From Paenibacillus taihuensis (GTDB lineage Bacteria > Bacillota > Bacilli > Paenibacillales > Paenibacillaceae), in the NCBI RefSeq assembly GCF_003386535.1, contig NZ_QTTN01000003.1, positions 62,001 to 126,000 on the forward strand: 64,000 nt of DNA, in the 5' to 3' direction. A program made the position numbers and the translations under genes. Shown here piece after piece: positions 52,204 to 60,741 of the stretch; positions within the stretch are counted from its first letter, which is position 1, and every line of letters begins with the position of its first letter. The notes under the pieces are model-generated. The model had not been told where the DNA came from. It saw only the letters and a program-made list of their open reading frames with translations, and did not search any database.

Positions 52204-52659
52204 GTGGAAAAGTCGAGCGAGAAGCAGCCGCGCGAGCATATTCGAATTCGGCTACGAGATGGCGCGCATGCGGAAGTGTCCATATGTAATGTGGATGGCG
52301 AGGGAGCGGATTCCGGCGCGTCCGTGGTGCTGCTTCACAATATGAGCCCTACCGGGCTGCGTTTCCAGAGCCATCTGCGTTTTCCCGTCAGCAAGAGCTA
52401 TCTGCTGCAATTCTCGATTACGCTGGACGAATGGCAGTTCTGTCTGCTCGGACATGTGGTATGGCGCCGGAAGGAAGACAATTTCTACGTATATGGCTGC
52501 TCTTTCATCCCGGATGACGGCATTCGCAAAGCGATTGTGTGCGCCTTACTGGCTAAGCTTCAGACAATGAGTCCAAGACAGGTGCGTATACATGAGCTGT
52601 ATCGCAAGATGACCTATAAGAAAGAAGCGGAAATCAGCCGGCTGGATGTTAAAGGATAG
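52204..52659 (+). CDS. PilZ-domain protein
   Basis: A 151-residue cytoplasmic protein with the PilZ-type c-di-GMP-binding pattern: an Arg cluster at the N-terminus (REHIRIRLR), NMSPTGLRF near residue 48 for the D/N-x-S-x-x-G motif, and FYVYGCSF further on. The Arg spacing is close to the canonical RxxxR. It may respond to c-di-GMP, although the target is not visible. GTG 52204 has GAGG about nine bases upstream. The stop codon is shortly before a small Cys-rich protein, probably co-transcribed. Confidence 0.7.
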   Translation: MEKSSEKQPREHIRIRLRDGAHAEVSICNVDGEGADSGASVVLLHNMSPTGLRFQSHLRFPVSKSYLLQFSITLDEWQFCLLGHVVWRRKEDNFYVYGCSFIPDDGIRKAIVCALLAKLQTMSPRQVRIHELYRKMTYKKEAEISRLDVKG

Positions 52660-52675
52660 AAGAGGAGTGATAAGC

Positions 52676-52891
52676 TTGCTAAATAAAGATCAGTTTCATT
52701 GCGTAGCTTGCGGCTGCATGCTGCCAAGATATGAAGCCGAGAGAGTGTTTCTGACCGGGTTCTACCGGGTCATTTACCCGCTTGGCTGGTGCAAATCCTG
52801 CTGCAGGCCGCCGGAGCAGCGGAATATGCGCATGGACACTGTCGCACTATCAATGCTGGAGTCGAATGAACAGCTGCTGCAGTATGTCTAA
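52676..52891 (+). CDS. Small Cys-rich putative zinc-binding protein
   Basis: A 71-residue protein with CVACGC near the N-terminus and WCKSCC in the middle, which fits one zinc ribbon. The remainder has no hydrophobic segment. TTG 52676 is taken as start because AGAGGAG is about eight bases upstream; an ATG 30 bases earlier lies inside the preceding gene and would overlap it by 14 bases. The function is unknown. Confidence 0.55.
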   Translation: MLNKDQFHCVACGCMLPRYEAERVFLTGFYRVIYPLGWCKSCCRPPEQRNMRMDTVALSMLESNEQLLQYV

Positions 52892-53018
52892 ACATCTGCT
52901 AAAGCACTAAGCAAAAACTTCCAATCGCTTCCTGACTTCGGTATACTGGTGTTGGTGCGGGGCATCTATGGTTTACCGTTCCCGCATGCAGCGCTTTGCC
53001 AAACAGGGGGTATTAGAA

Positions 53019-53954
53019 GTGCACAGTTCATTCGACTCGATCGAGCAGCCGATCGTCAGACTGCAGCAAGTGACGAAGACGATTGGCAGGCGTACAATTA
53101 TCGACGGCTTAACGCTTGATTTGCCTCGTGCGGAAGTGTTCGGCTTCCTCGGTCCCAACGGTTCGGGCAAGACGACCACCATTCGTATGATGGTCGGACT
53201 TATGTCGCTGACCAAGGGCGACGTTCTTATTGAAGGTCATAGCATTCGGACCGATTATGAGCAAGCGATTCGCCACGTTGGCGCCATCGTAGAAAACCCG
53301 GAAATGTACAAATATTTGACGGGCTTCCAGAACCTGCTTCACTTCTCGCGGATGGTGCCCGGCATTACGAGACAGCGCATCGATGAAGTCGTCGAGCTCG
53401 TTGGCCTGAAGAGCCGCATCAACGACAAAGTGAAGACGTACTCGCTCGGCATGCGCCAGCGGCTTGGCGTGGCGCAAGCGATTATGCATAAGCCGACGCT
53501 GCTCATTCTGGACGAGCCTACGAACGGGCTTGATCCTGCGGGCATTCGCGAGCTCCGAGATTACCTGAGGAAGCTGGCGAAGGAAGAGGGCATAACGGTA
53601 TTCGTATCGAGCCATCTGCTGAGCGAGATGGAGCTCATGTGCGACCGTGTTGCCATTATTCAAGCCGGCAAGCTTATCGACGTGCGCAGCATCCGTTCGG
53701 ATAAGCCGCTCGGCGAAGAATCGAGCCAGGTGCTGTTCGAGGTCGATCAGCCGGACAAAGCGGTGCTGCTGCTCGCAGAGCATGGCGCTGAGAGGGAAGA
53801 GGACGCTGCGCTGGTGCGGGCTGACCGCGAGACAATTGCGCAAATTAATGCATCGCTTGTTGCAGCGGGCATTAAAGTATACGGCATTCGCGTCCTGAAC
53901 AAATCTCTGGAGGATCAATTCCTGGAGATGACGGGAGGTGAGCAGGTTGTTTGA
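53019..53954 (+). CDS. ABC exporter ATP-binding subunit
   Basis: An ATPase of 311 residues. The ABC domain has Walker A GPNGSGKTT (about residue 45), signature YSLGMRQR (about 140) and Walker B LLILDEPTNGLDP. The last 80 residues form a regulatory domain common in ABC-2-type (CcmA/NatA/YxlF) exporters. GTG 53019 follows GGGGGT by eight bases and is preferred over ATG 52968, which has a poor ribosome binding site. It overlaps the permease gene by eight bases and forms a two-component exporter with it; cargo is unknown, and a bacteriocin, antibiotic or sodium role is possible. Confidence 0.9.
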   Translation: MHSSFDSIEQPIVRLQQVTKTIGRRTIIDGLTLDLPRAEVFGFLGPNGSGKTTTIRMMVGLMSLTKGDVLIEGHSIRTDYEQAIRHVGAIVENPEMYKYLTGFQNLLHFSRMVPGITRQRIDEVVELVGLKSRINDKVKTYSLGMRQRLGVAQAIMHKPTLLILDEPTNGLDPAGIRELRDYLRKLAKEEGITVFVSSHLLSEMELMCDRVAIIQAGKLIDVRSIRSDKPLGEESSQVLFEVDQPDKAVLLLAEHGAEREEDAALVRADRETIAQINASLVAAGIKVYGIRVLNKSLEDQFLEMTGGEQVV

Positions 53955-54738
53955 TTTTTTGCAGCTTGTCCGTAATGAGAATATGAAGATTTACCGCCGA
54001 ATCGGCACTTGGATTATGCTCGGTATTATTCTGTTGCTCGTCATCGTGTCCAGCTCATTGACGAGGTGGCTGTCCGAGAAGGAAACGATGTGGACCGTCA
54101 TGAATGGCATCGACCAGCTGATGTACTATTTGATTACGATCTTTACCGTCGTCATATCAGCGGAGAGCGTGGCTGGGGAGTTCTCGTCCGGCACGATTAA
54201 GCTGCTGCTCATCCGGCCGTGGAGTCGGAGCAAGATTCTGCTGTCGAAGTACATTTCACTGCTCCTGTTTGCTCTCGTGCAAACCTTGCTGATGTTCGTC
54301 TCGTCATTTGTGCTGAACCTCATCTTGTTCGGCTACAACGACAGCGCAACAGCTAACGAGGCGCTCGGCGTGTTGAACAGTGCGCATCCGTTCTTCTATA
54401 TGATTCAAGCGTATGTGCTCGATTACATTGGACTTATTATGATCGTGACATTCAGCTTCATGCTGTCGACGATCTTCCGCAGCGGGGGACTTGCGATCGG
54501 TCTGTCCATGTTCATCTACTTCTTCGGGCTTATCGCCAGCGGCATCCTCATGTCGCTCAAGTATAAGTGGGTCGAATACCTGCTGTTCCTGCACCTGAAT
54601 TTGAAGCAATATTTGCAGAGCTCGGAAATCGCGCACCATATGACGCTCGGTTTCTCGCTCGCTGTATTAGCCGGCTACTATATCATCTTCATTGGCGTTA
54701 CGTGGCTGATCTTCAATAAGCGGGACGTAGCGACCTAG
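53947..54738 (+). CDS. ABC-2 type exporter permease
   Basis: A 263-residue permease with six predicted membrane segments (starting at WIMLGIILLLVIVSS) and the ABC-2 pattern SAESVAGEFSSGTIKLLLIRPWSR, which marks the cytoplasmic coupling region. TTG 53947 has GGGAGG eight bases upstream, whereas GTG 53938 overlaps that site, so the TTG is preferred. The gene overlaps the ATPase gene by eight bases and ends before a terminator. Confidence 0.88.
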   Translation: MFDFLQLVRNENMKIYRRIGTWIMLGIILLLVIVSSSLTRWLSEKETMWTVMNGIDQLMYYLITIFTVVISAESVAGEFSSGTIKLLLIRPWSRSKILLSKYISLLLFALVQTLLMFVSSFVLNLILFGYNDSATANEALGVLNSAHPFFYMIQAYVLDYIGLIMIVTFSFMLSTIFRSGGLAIGLSMFIYFFGLIASGILMSLKYKWVEYLLFLHLNLKQYLQSSEIAHHMTLGFSLAVLAGYYIIFIGVTWLIFNKRDVAT

Positions 54739-54746
54739 CACATAAG

Positions 54747-54792
54747 AAAGGAGCCTTGCCGGATTTGGGAAAGCCGGTTCGAGGCTCCTTTT
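54747..54792. terminator. Terminator between exporter permease and bactofilin
   Basis: Stem AAAGGAGCCT / AGGCTCCTTT with an inner CCGG pair, followed by a short T-run on the right and preceded by A-runs on the left. It can act for both convergent genes. Confidence 0.75.
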
Positions 54793-54799
54793 GTGCTGC

Positions 54800-55237
54800 T
54801 TACCCCGCTTGCCGGGCTTTCTCCTTCGCTTGCTGCTGCGCCTGCTGCCCGGTTGACGCTTCGTTCTCCGGCAGTTGCCTCGTACGCGGCTCGGTCTGGC
54901 GCTCCATCCGGCAATTGCCGTTGTAGATGCCGCCGTCCTGGATCAGCATCGTATGCGCCAGCACATTGCCGAACAGCTGTCCGGATGCTGTAATCGTAAG
55001 CCGGCCCTTCACGACGATATCGCCATGAACCCTGCCGGCAATTGTGAGATCTTGGGCCGTAATGCTCGAACGCGCCACGCCATATTCGCCGATAATGACC
55101 TCGCCCTTGCATTCGATATCGCCCCGATATTCGCCTTCAATCCTTATGCTGTGCTCGCAAATCAGCTTCCCTTCGACATGAGTGCCGTGTCCGATAAGGG
55201 TTTCAGCCGATGCGCTCCGCTTTGCTTCTCTGAACAT
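54800..55237 (-). CDS. Bactofilin-type polymer-forming protein
   Basis: A 145-residue bactofilin (DUF583): the core of about residues 15-105 is a right-handed beta-helix built from six to seven repeats with pattern GxhxGxhxxxxxh (for example GEYRGDIECKGEVIIGE). Such proteins self-assemble into nucleotide-free filaments that scaffold cell shape or wall synthesis. The C-terminal 35 residues are Gln/Ala/Lys-rich and disordered. The ATG at 55237 has GGCGGGTGA upstream. It is convergent with the ABC exporter and divergent from the cardiolipin synthase. Confidence 0.9.
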   Translation of the reverse strand: MFREAKRSASAETLIGHGTHVEGKLICEHSIRIEGEYRGDIECKGEVIIGEYGVARSSITAQDLTIAGRVHGDIVVKGRLTITASGQLFGNVLAHTMLIQDGGIYNGNCRMERQTEPRTRQLPENEASTGQQAQQQAKEKARQAG

Positions 55238-55398
55238 TGCAGCTTTTCACCCGCCTTCTCTCACGGTTACGTGCATAATGCTATTTATTCTTAGAAGCTT
55301 AGAAACATGCCAACTAACCCTGCTAAAGATGTATACCCCTCTTAGGGGTTGTGAAAGCTAGTGGTACGTTATCGGGGAGGAAATGGGGGAATTCTACA

Positions 55399-56826
55399 AT
55401 GATTTGGCTGCTTGCCGCACTTCTCATCTTTATTTTTCAAATCGCGACGATACTCATTCTGGAATACCGCCATCCGGCAAAATCGCTTGCTTGGCTGCTC
55501 ATACTGTTCGTACTGCCGATTATCGGCTTCGTGATGTACTACTTCCTCGCGCAAGAGTATCAGCGGCGAAGAAGGATTCGAAAGCGAGGCATCTATATGT
55601 CGGATACGCTCCGCAGAGCGCTGCTTCGCTGCAAGCTTATTCACCGGCAAAGCGATATGCAGGGCAACCGCTTCGAACAGCAAGAGAGGCTCTATCACAT
55701 TTTGCAAAATCTTTCGGTTTCCCCGATTACCGGCTGCAACGAATCGACCGTACTGGCGAACGGGGAAGCGACATATTCAGCGATGTTCGAAGCGATTGCG
55801 GAGGCGAAGCATCATGTGCATGTCGAGTCGTATACGATCAGGGACGACCGGATTGGACGGCAGCTGAAGGAGCTGCTGATAGAGCGGGCAAGAGCCGGCG
55901 TAGAAGTGCGCGTTATCTATGACGGGATCGGCAGTGTGGAGTTAAACGACAACTATGTGGAGGAGCTCCTTCGGGCAGGCGTAGAGATGCAATGCTTCCT
56001 GTCGCCGCGCATTGCCTTCTTCGAGAAACGGATGAACTTCCGCAATCATCGCAAAATCATCGTCGTTGACGGTCTCGTCGGCTTTGTCGGAGGGATCAAC
56101 TTCGGCGAGGAATATGTCGGCGGCAATCCGAAGCTGGGCTTCTGGCGGGATACGCATCTGCGGCTTCGGGGCGATGCCGTTTATTTTCTGCAGGAAGTGT
56201 TCATGTACGATTGGTGGTATACGTCGAAGAAGAAGCTGACGGGCGCTGCGTACTTGCCCGAGCATTCGTGCGAGAGCATGGAGCAGGTGCAAATCGTGCA
56301 GAGCGGTCCCAATATGCGGGACGATGCGATTCTGGAATATGTGTTTGCGGCGGTGTCTGCCGGGAAGTCGCGGATCTATATTACAACGCCGTATTTCATA
56401 CCGGATGCGAGCATCCTGATGGCTTTAAGGACTGCGGCGCTCGGCGGCGTGGATGTCCGGGTCATTATTCCGTATGTGCCCGATACGAAGTTCGTGCTGA
56501 TGGCGTCCCTATCCTATGTGGAAGAGATGCTTGCCGTAGGTGTACGGATCTATCGGTATAGGGCTGGATTCGTGCATGCGAAGGTGGTGATCGTCGACAA
56601 GCTGCTCGCTTCGGTCGGCACAGCTAACATGGATATGCGGAGCTTCTACAGTAACTTCGAAATTAATGCGCTGCTGTTTGATGAGGCGGCGATCGAGCGG
56701 TTAACGGCGGACTTTATGGACGATTTGTCCAATTGCGTTGAGGTTAGTCTTTCGGAGTTCCGCAAACGACCGATGAAGCAGAAGGTAGGAGAGGCTGCGG
56801 CACGGATGTTGTCGCCGTTGTTGTAA
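55399..56826 (+). CDS. cls: Cardiolipin synthase
   Basis: A 475-residue membrane enzyme joining two phosphatidylglycerols to cardiolipin. Two N-terminal membrane helices (LLAALLIFIFQIATILIL and a second) are followed by two phospholipase-D domains with the HKD motifs HRKIIVVD and HAKVVIVD and an Asn/Gly-rich GGINFGEEY. The length is that of the Bacillus ClsA type. ATG 55399 with GGGGGA nine bases upstream is preferred; a GTG 48 bases earlier would add an N-terminal tail before the first helix. The 3' end is followed by an 11-pair hairpin (56835-56862). Confidence 0.94.
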   Translation: MIWLLAALLIFIFQIATILILEYRHPAKSLAWLLILFVLPIIGFVMYYFLAQEYQRRRRIRKRGIYMSDTLRRALLRCKLIHRQSDMQGNRFEQQERLYHILQNLSVSPITGCNESTVLANGEATYSAMFEAIAEAKHHVHVESYTIRDDRIGRQLKELLIERARAGVEVRVIYDGIGSVELNDNYVEELLRAGVEMQCFLSPRIAFFEKRMNFRNHRKIIVVDGLVGFVGGINFGEEYVGGNPKLGFWRDTHLRLRGDAVYFLQEVFMYDWWYTSKKKLTGAAYLPEHSCESMEQVQIVQSGPNMRDDAILEYVFAAVSAGKSRIYITTPYFIPDASILMALRTAALGGVDVRVIIPYVPDTKFVLMASLSYVEEMLAVGVRIYRYRAGFVHAKVVIVDKLLASVGTANMDMRSFYSNFEINALLFDEAAIERLTADFMDDLSNCVEVSLSEFRKRPMKQKVGEAAARMLSPLL

Positions 56827-56834
56827 CGAGGGGG

Positions 56835-56862
56835 GCTGAGAGATCGGAAAGGATCTCTCAGC
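56835..56862. other. Hairpin after cls
   Basis: Perfect 11-pair stem GCTGAGAGATC / GATCTCTCAGC with a GAAAG-type loop, but no T-run on either side. It may stabilise the 3' end or weakly terminate between convergent cls and the oxidoreductase gene. Confidence 0.45.
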
Positions 56863-56895
56863 AATTCAGCAATTTAGCAATTCAATACGGAAAGC

Positions 56896-58167
56896 TCACA
56901 CCTTCAGCAGCGACGCGCGATCCAGAGCAACGATGGATGCGAGCGGATGGTCGCGGCCTGTTATAAGATGATGCAGAATATGCGAGCCCATCATGCTGTA
57001 GACAGTACCGTTGCCTCCGTAGCCGAGGCAGTAGTAGATGCCAGGAGTATGGGGATCTGCCCCGATGAAAGGCAGCTCGTCGCGCGATAAGGCGAAGGTG
57101 GCATTCCACTCGTAGTCGATCGACGCTTGGATAGTAGGGAATAGTCCTTCAATGAAGCCGAGCACCTTCTCGGATTCCTTTCGAAGCGCGCTCTCGCTGG
57201 TCAGCAGCACCTTCGATTCATCATCCCCTCCACCTGCAATCATCCGCTTGTCTTCCAGAAAACGCATGTAGGAATAGGGCCGTGCCGTTTCCCAGAACAA
57301 GTATCGACTGAACATCTCGTACAGCTCCGGCTGAGGGCTTGTCACAATCGCATAGGTGCGATTCATCACTGACTTCACGAGCTTGCCGCGCAGTTCTTCC
57401 GGCTCGTAACCAACGGCATAGATGACATGCTTCGCCCGAACCTCGTACCCTGTCGAACTTTTAAGTATATGCCAGCCTCTGCTGCTGTCTCTGTTTCCTG
57501 GATTAGAACGTTTGGCGGTGCTTAGCTCCGTCTGCTCGAAGACGGCTAGCCCGAACCGTTTGGCAGCTGAATCGATCAGGCTGTGCACGAACCGAGATGG
57601 ATTAACAGACGCATCGCCATGCGTCACAATTGCACCGGGCTTACGGAACGAGAACCGGGCAGCGATTTCTTCCGGCTCCAAGTATTCGACCTCGAACTGA
57701 TGCTGTTTTAACAGCTTATACTCACGCTTCAGTCTAGGTACGTCCTGCTCTGTACTCGCGAAGTACAGGCTGCTCCTGCTTGCGAATTCGGAGCTTGTCC
57801 CTAGCTCGGCTGCCAGCTCGCCGAGCTGCTCGACCGCTTGTTTGCAGCCTTTGTAGAATTGGACCGCGGCTCCTTCGCCTATCTGATCCGCCAAGTCGCA
57901 CAGCATAATATCGTTGCAATATTGGAGCAAGCCCGTGTTCGCGAGTGAGCTGCCTGAGCCAATTTGACCTCGTTCGAACAGTGCCGTCGTAAGTCCGCTG
58001 CGGGACAGAATGTAGCCGCATATGGCCCCCGACATACCACCGCCGATAATGGCAACATCCGTCGTAATCGCCTCAGCTAGCTGAGGGTAGACTGCTGGCT
58101 GCTGCGGCTTCATCGTTTCGGGCCAATAGAGATGCCCTTCGTGCAGATGTTTCATGATGACAATCAT
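56896..58167 (-). CDS. FAD-dependent oxidoreductase, DadA/glycine oxidase family
   Basis: A 423-residue flavoprotein. The dinucleotide-binding fold VAIIGGGMSGAICGY begins at residue 39, the family's FAD-binding glutamate occurs in FERGQIGSGSSLANTGL, and the C-terminal DELPFIGADPHTPGIYYCLGYGGNGTVYS is typical of the D-amino acid dehydrogenase/glycine oxidase superfamily. The substrate is not known; YWPETM at the N-terminus also occurs in YurR-like oxidoreductases. ATG 58167 lies four bases after AGGAGG; an ATG 12 bases downstream is the alternative. It ends convergent with cls and begins close to a small hypothetical gene with its own terminator. Confidence 0.88.
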   Translation of the reverse strand: MIVIMKHLHEGHLYWPETMKPQQPAVYPQLAEAITTDVAIIGGGMSGAICGYILSRSGLTTALFERGQIGSGSSLANTGLLQYCNDIMLCDLADQIGEGAAVQFYKGCKQAVEQLGELAAELGTSSEFASRSSLYFASTEQDVPRLKREYKLLKQHQFEVEYLEPEEIAARFSFRKPGAIVTHGDASVNPSRFVHSLIDSAAKRFGLAVFEQTELSTAKRSNPGNRDSSRGWHILKSSTGYEVRAKHVIYAVGYEPEELRGKLVKSVMNRTYAIVTSPQPELYEMFSRYLFWETARPYSYMRFLEDKRMIAGGGDDESKVLLTSESALRKESEKVLGFIEGLFPTIQASIDYEWNATFALSRDELPFIGADPHTPGIYYCLGYGGNGTVYSMMGSHILHHLITGRDHPLASIVALDRASLLKV

Positions 58168-58201
58168 GCCTCCTCCTGCCTACTATGCCCCAATTTGACA
58201 C

Positions 58202-58231
58202 AAAAAAAGAGGAGATCGTAAGGATCTCCTC
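58202..58231 (-). terminator. Terminator of the 59-residue ORF
   Basis: On the minus strand GAGGAGATC / GATCTCCTC with a five-base loop, followed by seven T residues. Confidence 0.88.
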
Positions 58232-58244
58232 CGCTAACATGTAT

Positions 58245-58424
58245 CTAATCTTGAATCGGATCGGGCACAAGCCCTTCCTCCAGCAGCTGGCTGTTCGTCT
58301 TCATGGCTTGCATGTCTGCGCCAAGTTGCTGCATGTCTTGGAAGTCGTGAACCATTGAGCCGTTCAGCACTTCCTTTATTGCTTTCGTTCTGCGTCCAGC
58401 ACCGCCTGGGATCGGATTTTCCAT
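58245..58424 (-). CDS. Small hypothetical protein (59 residues)
   Basis: Begins MENPIPGGAGRRTKAIKE and continues with a helix containing several Met and Gln residues (HDFQDMQQLGADMQAMK) and an acidic C-terminus. ATG 58424 has AAGGAG nine bases upstream; an ATG nine bases earlier overlaps this site. A strong own terminator supports expression. I do not recognise the family; possibly a small sporulation-associated protein, but this is a guess. Confidence 0.6.
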   Translation of the reverse strand: MENPIPGGAGRRTKAIKEVLNGSMVHDFQDMQQLGADMQAMKTNSQLLEEGLVPDPIQD

Positions 58425-58606
58425 GATCATCAACTCCTTGGTATACTAGGGTATGAGAGGAGACAAGCTTCTTGTTACATACTTGATCGGCTTGCAAGTA
58501 TATAACCATTTTTATCCCGCATTGAAACGATGGACAGGTGACAAGCAGCAAGAATAGGCTGTAACATAGCCGAAGCACATACATGATGGAAAAGGTCGGA
58601 TGATGA

Positions 58607-59686
58607 TTGAATACTGCAAAAAGTAATACGGTGACAGACAAAAATCCGGCGGTAATCGACGTACTGGGCGTCCCGCTCGTCCTGACGACTAGAGGCGCAT
58701 TCGTTGAAAATGTTCACAGCGGCCATGCAGCCGTCGTTTCCGCTGACGGGAAGCTGCTCGCGCATGCCGGGGACGCGAATATTCTTAATTTCCTGCGGTC
58801 CACGGCGAAGCCGATTCAAGCATTGCCGAGCCTATTAGGCGGCGTGCTCGAAGCTTATGGACTTTGCGATGACGCGATCGCATTAATGTGTGCCTCGCAT
58901 CAAGGCACGCCTGAACATATCGCGGTGCTCGAGCGGATGCTGGCGCTAACCGGCGTGCTGGAGGAGCAGCTTGCGTTCGGCGCCGCGCTGCCGGCGAATG
59001 CGCAGGCGCGCGATGCGCTGCTCGCGCGCGGAGGAAGCCCGCGCAAGCTGTACCATGTGTGCGCAGGCAAGCATATCGGCATGCTCGCGCTGTGCAAGCT
59101 GCGCGGCTGGCCGATGGAGACGTATACGCAGCCGGAGCATCCGCTGCAGCAGGAACTGCTGCGCATCGTCGCAGCGATCGCGGACGTGCAGCCGGAAGCC
59201 GTCGAGACGGCGATCGACGGCTGCGGCTTGCCGGTGTTCGCGCTGCCGCTGTGGCGCCTCGCGCTCATCTATGCGCGCTTCGCTGCCTGGGGCAGCGGTG
59301 AAGAGGCGGCGGGGGAACTCGCCGCAATCGGCGCAGCGGCCAGGCGGATCGCCGCTGCGATGGCCAGCCATCCGGCCCTCGTGGAGGGGCCGGACCGGCT
59401 GGCGAGCGTCATGCTCGGCCGCGGCGACGGGAACGTCGTCGCGAAGAGCGGGGCGCAGGGCGTCTTCGTCTTCGCCCTGCGCAAGGAGCGCCTCGCGGCT
59501 TGCATCAAGCTCGCCGACGGCAGCGAAGCGGCTTGGCCGGAGGCGGTGTGCGCCGTGCTCGAGCAGCTGAAGCTCGGCGGCGAGCTCGCCAGCCGCATCC
59601 GCAGCGAGATCTCGCCGGAGCTGCGCAACGATGCCGGGCAGCTGGTCGGCTGCCGCGAAGCGTGCGTGACGCTGGAGCGGGATTAA
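58607..59686 (+). CDS. Asparaginase, PF06089 family
   Basis: A 359-residue protein of the bacterial L-asparaginase II type: LRSTAKPIQALP near residue 65, ASHQGTPEHI near 105 and DGCGLPVFALPL near 205 are the landmarks. It should hydrolyse asparagine to aspartate and ammonia; experimental support for this family is thin. The start is uncertain: TTG 58607 follows AAAGG at a long distance, and GTG 58631 is an alternative. Bases 59000-59680 are conspicuously GC-rich compared with neighbours, which produces long shadow ORFs. No signal peptide. A terminator lies just after the gene. Confidence 0.87.
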   Translation: MNTAKSNTVTDKNPAVIDVLGVPLVLTTRGAFVENVHSGHAAVVSADGKLLAHAGDANILNFLRSTAKPIQALPSLLGGVLEAYGLCDDAIALMCASHQGTPEHIAVLERMLALTGVLEEQLAFGAALPANAQARDALLARGGSPRKLYHVCAGKHIGMLALCKLRGWPMETYTQPEHPLQQELLRIVAAIADVQPEAVETAIDGCGLPVFALPLWRLALIYARFAAWGSGEEAAGELAAIGAAARRIAAAMASHPALVEGPDRLASVMLGRGDGNVVAKSGAQGVFVFALRKERLAACIKLADGSEAAWPEAVCAVLEQLKLGGELASRIRSEISPELRNDAGQLVGCREACVTLERD

Positions 59687-59691
59687 TTATG

Positions 59692-59739
59692 AAGCGCCAA
59701 GTGGAGGCATAGCATAGCCCGCAGCTTGGCGCTTCTTTT
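59692..59739 (+). terminator. Terminator of the asparaginase gene
   Basis: Ten-pair stem AAGCGCCAAG / CTTGGCGCTT with a 23-base loop and CTTTT after it. Confidence 0.75.
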
Positions 59740-59763
59740 ATGGAGAGGAGATCGATCAAAAGC

Positions 59764-60681
59764 ATGAGGACATTGGTTCCGGATCATTTCAACTCGAGTA
59801 TGGTGGATTTGTACGGCTTGCGGGTAGAAGCATGGGTGCAGTCGCTTTCCGATCTGATTGCCCGCTGCGAGGAGCAGTTCGGCATTACTTTGGAAGCGCC
59901 GTTCGATAATTTGTCTTACAACTATATTGCGCATGGCACGACTCAGGAGGGCAAGCCGATCGTGCTCAAGATTGCTTTCTTGAAGGACGAGCTCGCACAG
60001 GAAATACGTGCGATGAAAGCTTTTGCCGGCAGAGGAGCCGTCCAGGTGCTCGAGTGGGAGGACGAGCTTGGCGCTGCAGTGCTCGAACGTGCGATTCCCG
60101 GCACGCGGTTGTCCACAATAGAGGACGACAAGAAAGCGACTGAGATTTTCTGCCAAGTATCGGAGCGGCTTCGTTGTCCGTTTGAAGGAGAAGCGAGCCA
60201 TTTCATGACGATGCGGAGATGGTTCGAAGCCATAGCCCGCTATCGCAGCCGCTTCAGCCAAGCTGGCGAAGGAGGGCCGTTGCCTGAGCATTGGCTTACA
60301 GGAGCTGAACAAACATTGGAGGAGCTTCTCGCATCCACTACGGAAACGGTGCTGATTCACGGAGACCTGCATCATGAAAATATTTTAAGGCAAGGGGAGG
60401 ACGAGTGGGCTGTTATCGATCCGAAAGGGATCGTTGGCGACGTTCATTTCGAGACGCTGCAATACTTGCTTAATCATAAAGAACGTGGCGGCGACCCGGA
60501 CGCCGTCTTGCGCCGACGCGTCGCGATCATGACAGAGCGGCTCGGTCTTGACCCGCGCCGCATTGCGCGGTGGGGCATCGCCCGCGGCGTGCTCGAAGCA
60601 TGCTGGACGATTGAAGACGGCGGGGACAACTGGCAGGAAGGCATCGAAATATCGGAGCGGTTCGCGAAGCTGATGGTCTAG
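59764..60681 (+). CDS. APH(6)-type aminoglycoside/hydroxyurea phosphotransferase-like protein
   Basis: A 305-residue small-molecule kinase of the PF04655 family. Central motifs are IHGDLHHENIL (HGDxxxxN catalytic loop) and VIDPKGIVGD (metal-binding Asp followed by the family-typical PKG). The VLKIA Lys lies near residue 65. Family members inactivate streptomycin or hydroxyurea, but chromosomal copies in soil bacteria often have other substrates. ATG 59764 is preferred; GAGAGGAG is about 13 bases upstream, long, and ATG 59740 has no ribosome binding site because it is inside the preceding terminator region. It is convergent with the AraC gene. Confidence 0.85.
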   Translation: MRTLVPDHFNSSMVDLYGLRVEAWVQSLSDLIARCEEQFGITLEAPFDNLSYNYIAHGTTQEGKPIVLKIAFLKDELAQEIRAMKAFAGRGAVQVLEWEDELGAAVLERAIPGTRLSTIEDDKKATEIFCQVSERLRCPFEGEASHFMTMRRWFEAIARYRSRFSQAGEGGPLPEHWLTGAEQTLEELLASTTETVLIHGDLHHENILRQGEDEWAVIDPKGIVGDVHFETLQYLLNHKERGGDPDAVLRRRVAIMTERLGLDPRRIARWGIARGVLEACWTIEDGGDNWQEGIEISERFAKLMV

Positions 60682-60689
60682 TGGACTCG

Positions 60690-60733
60690 CCATATCGCCA
60701 TATCTCTATATCTCTATATCTCCATATCTACAT
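60690..60733. repeat. Short tandem repeats between convergent genes
   Basis: Five to six imperfect copies of an 8- to 9-base unit resembling CATATCTCT. It separates the kinase and AraC genes. No terminator hairpin is apparent. Confidence 0.6.
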
Positions 60734-60741
60734 GTGTCCAT

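Noticed and set aside
4373-60000. Horizontal transfer islands based on GC-rich stretches (for example 13.1, 41.5 and 59.3 kb)
   Set aside because: The stretches coincide with Ala/Gly-rich protein segments; no integrase, transposase, tRNA or direct repeats mark an island boundary.
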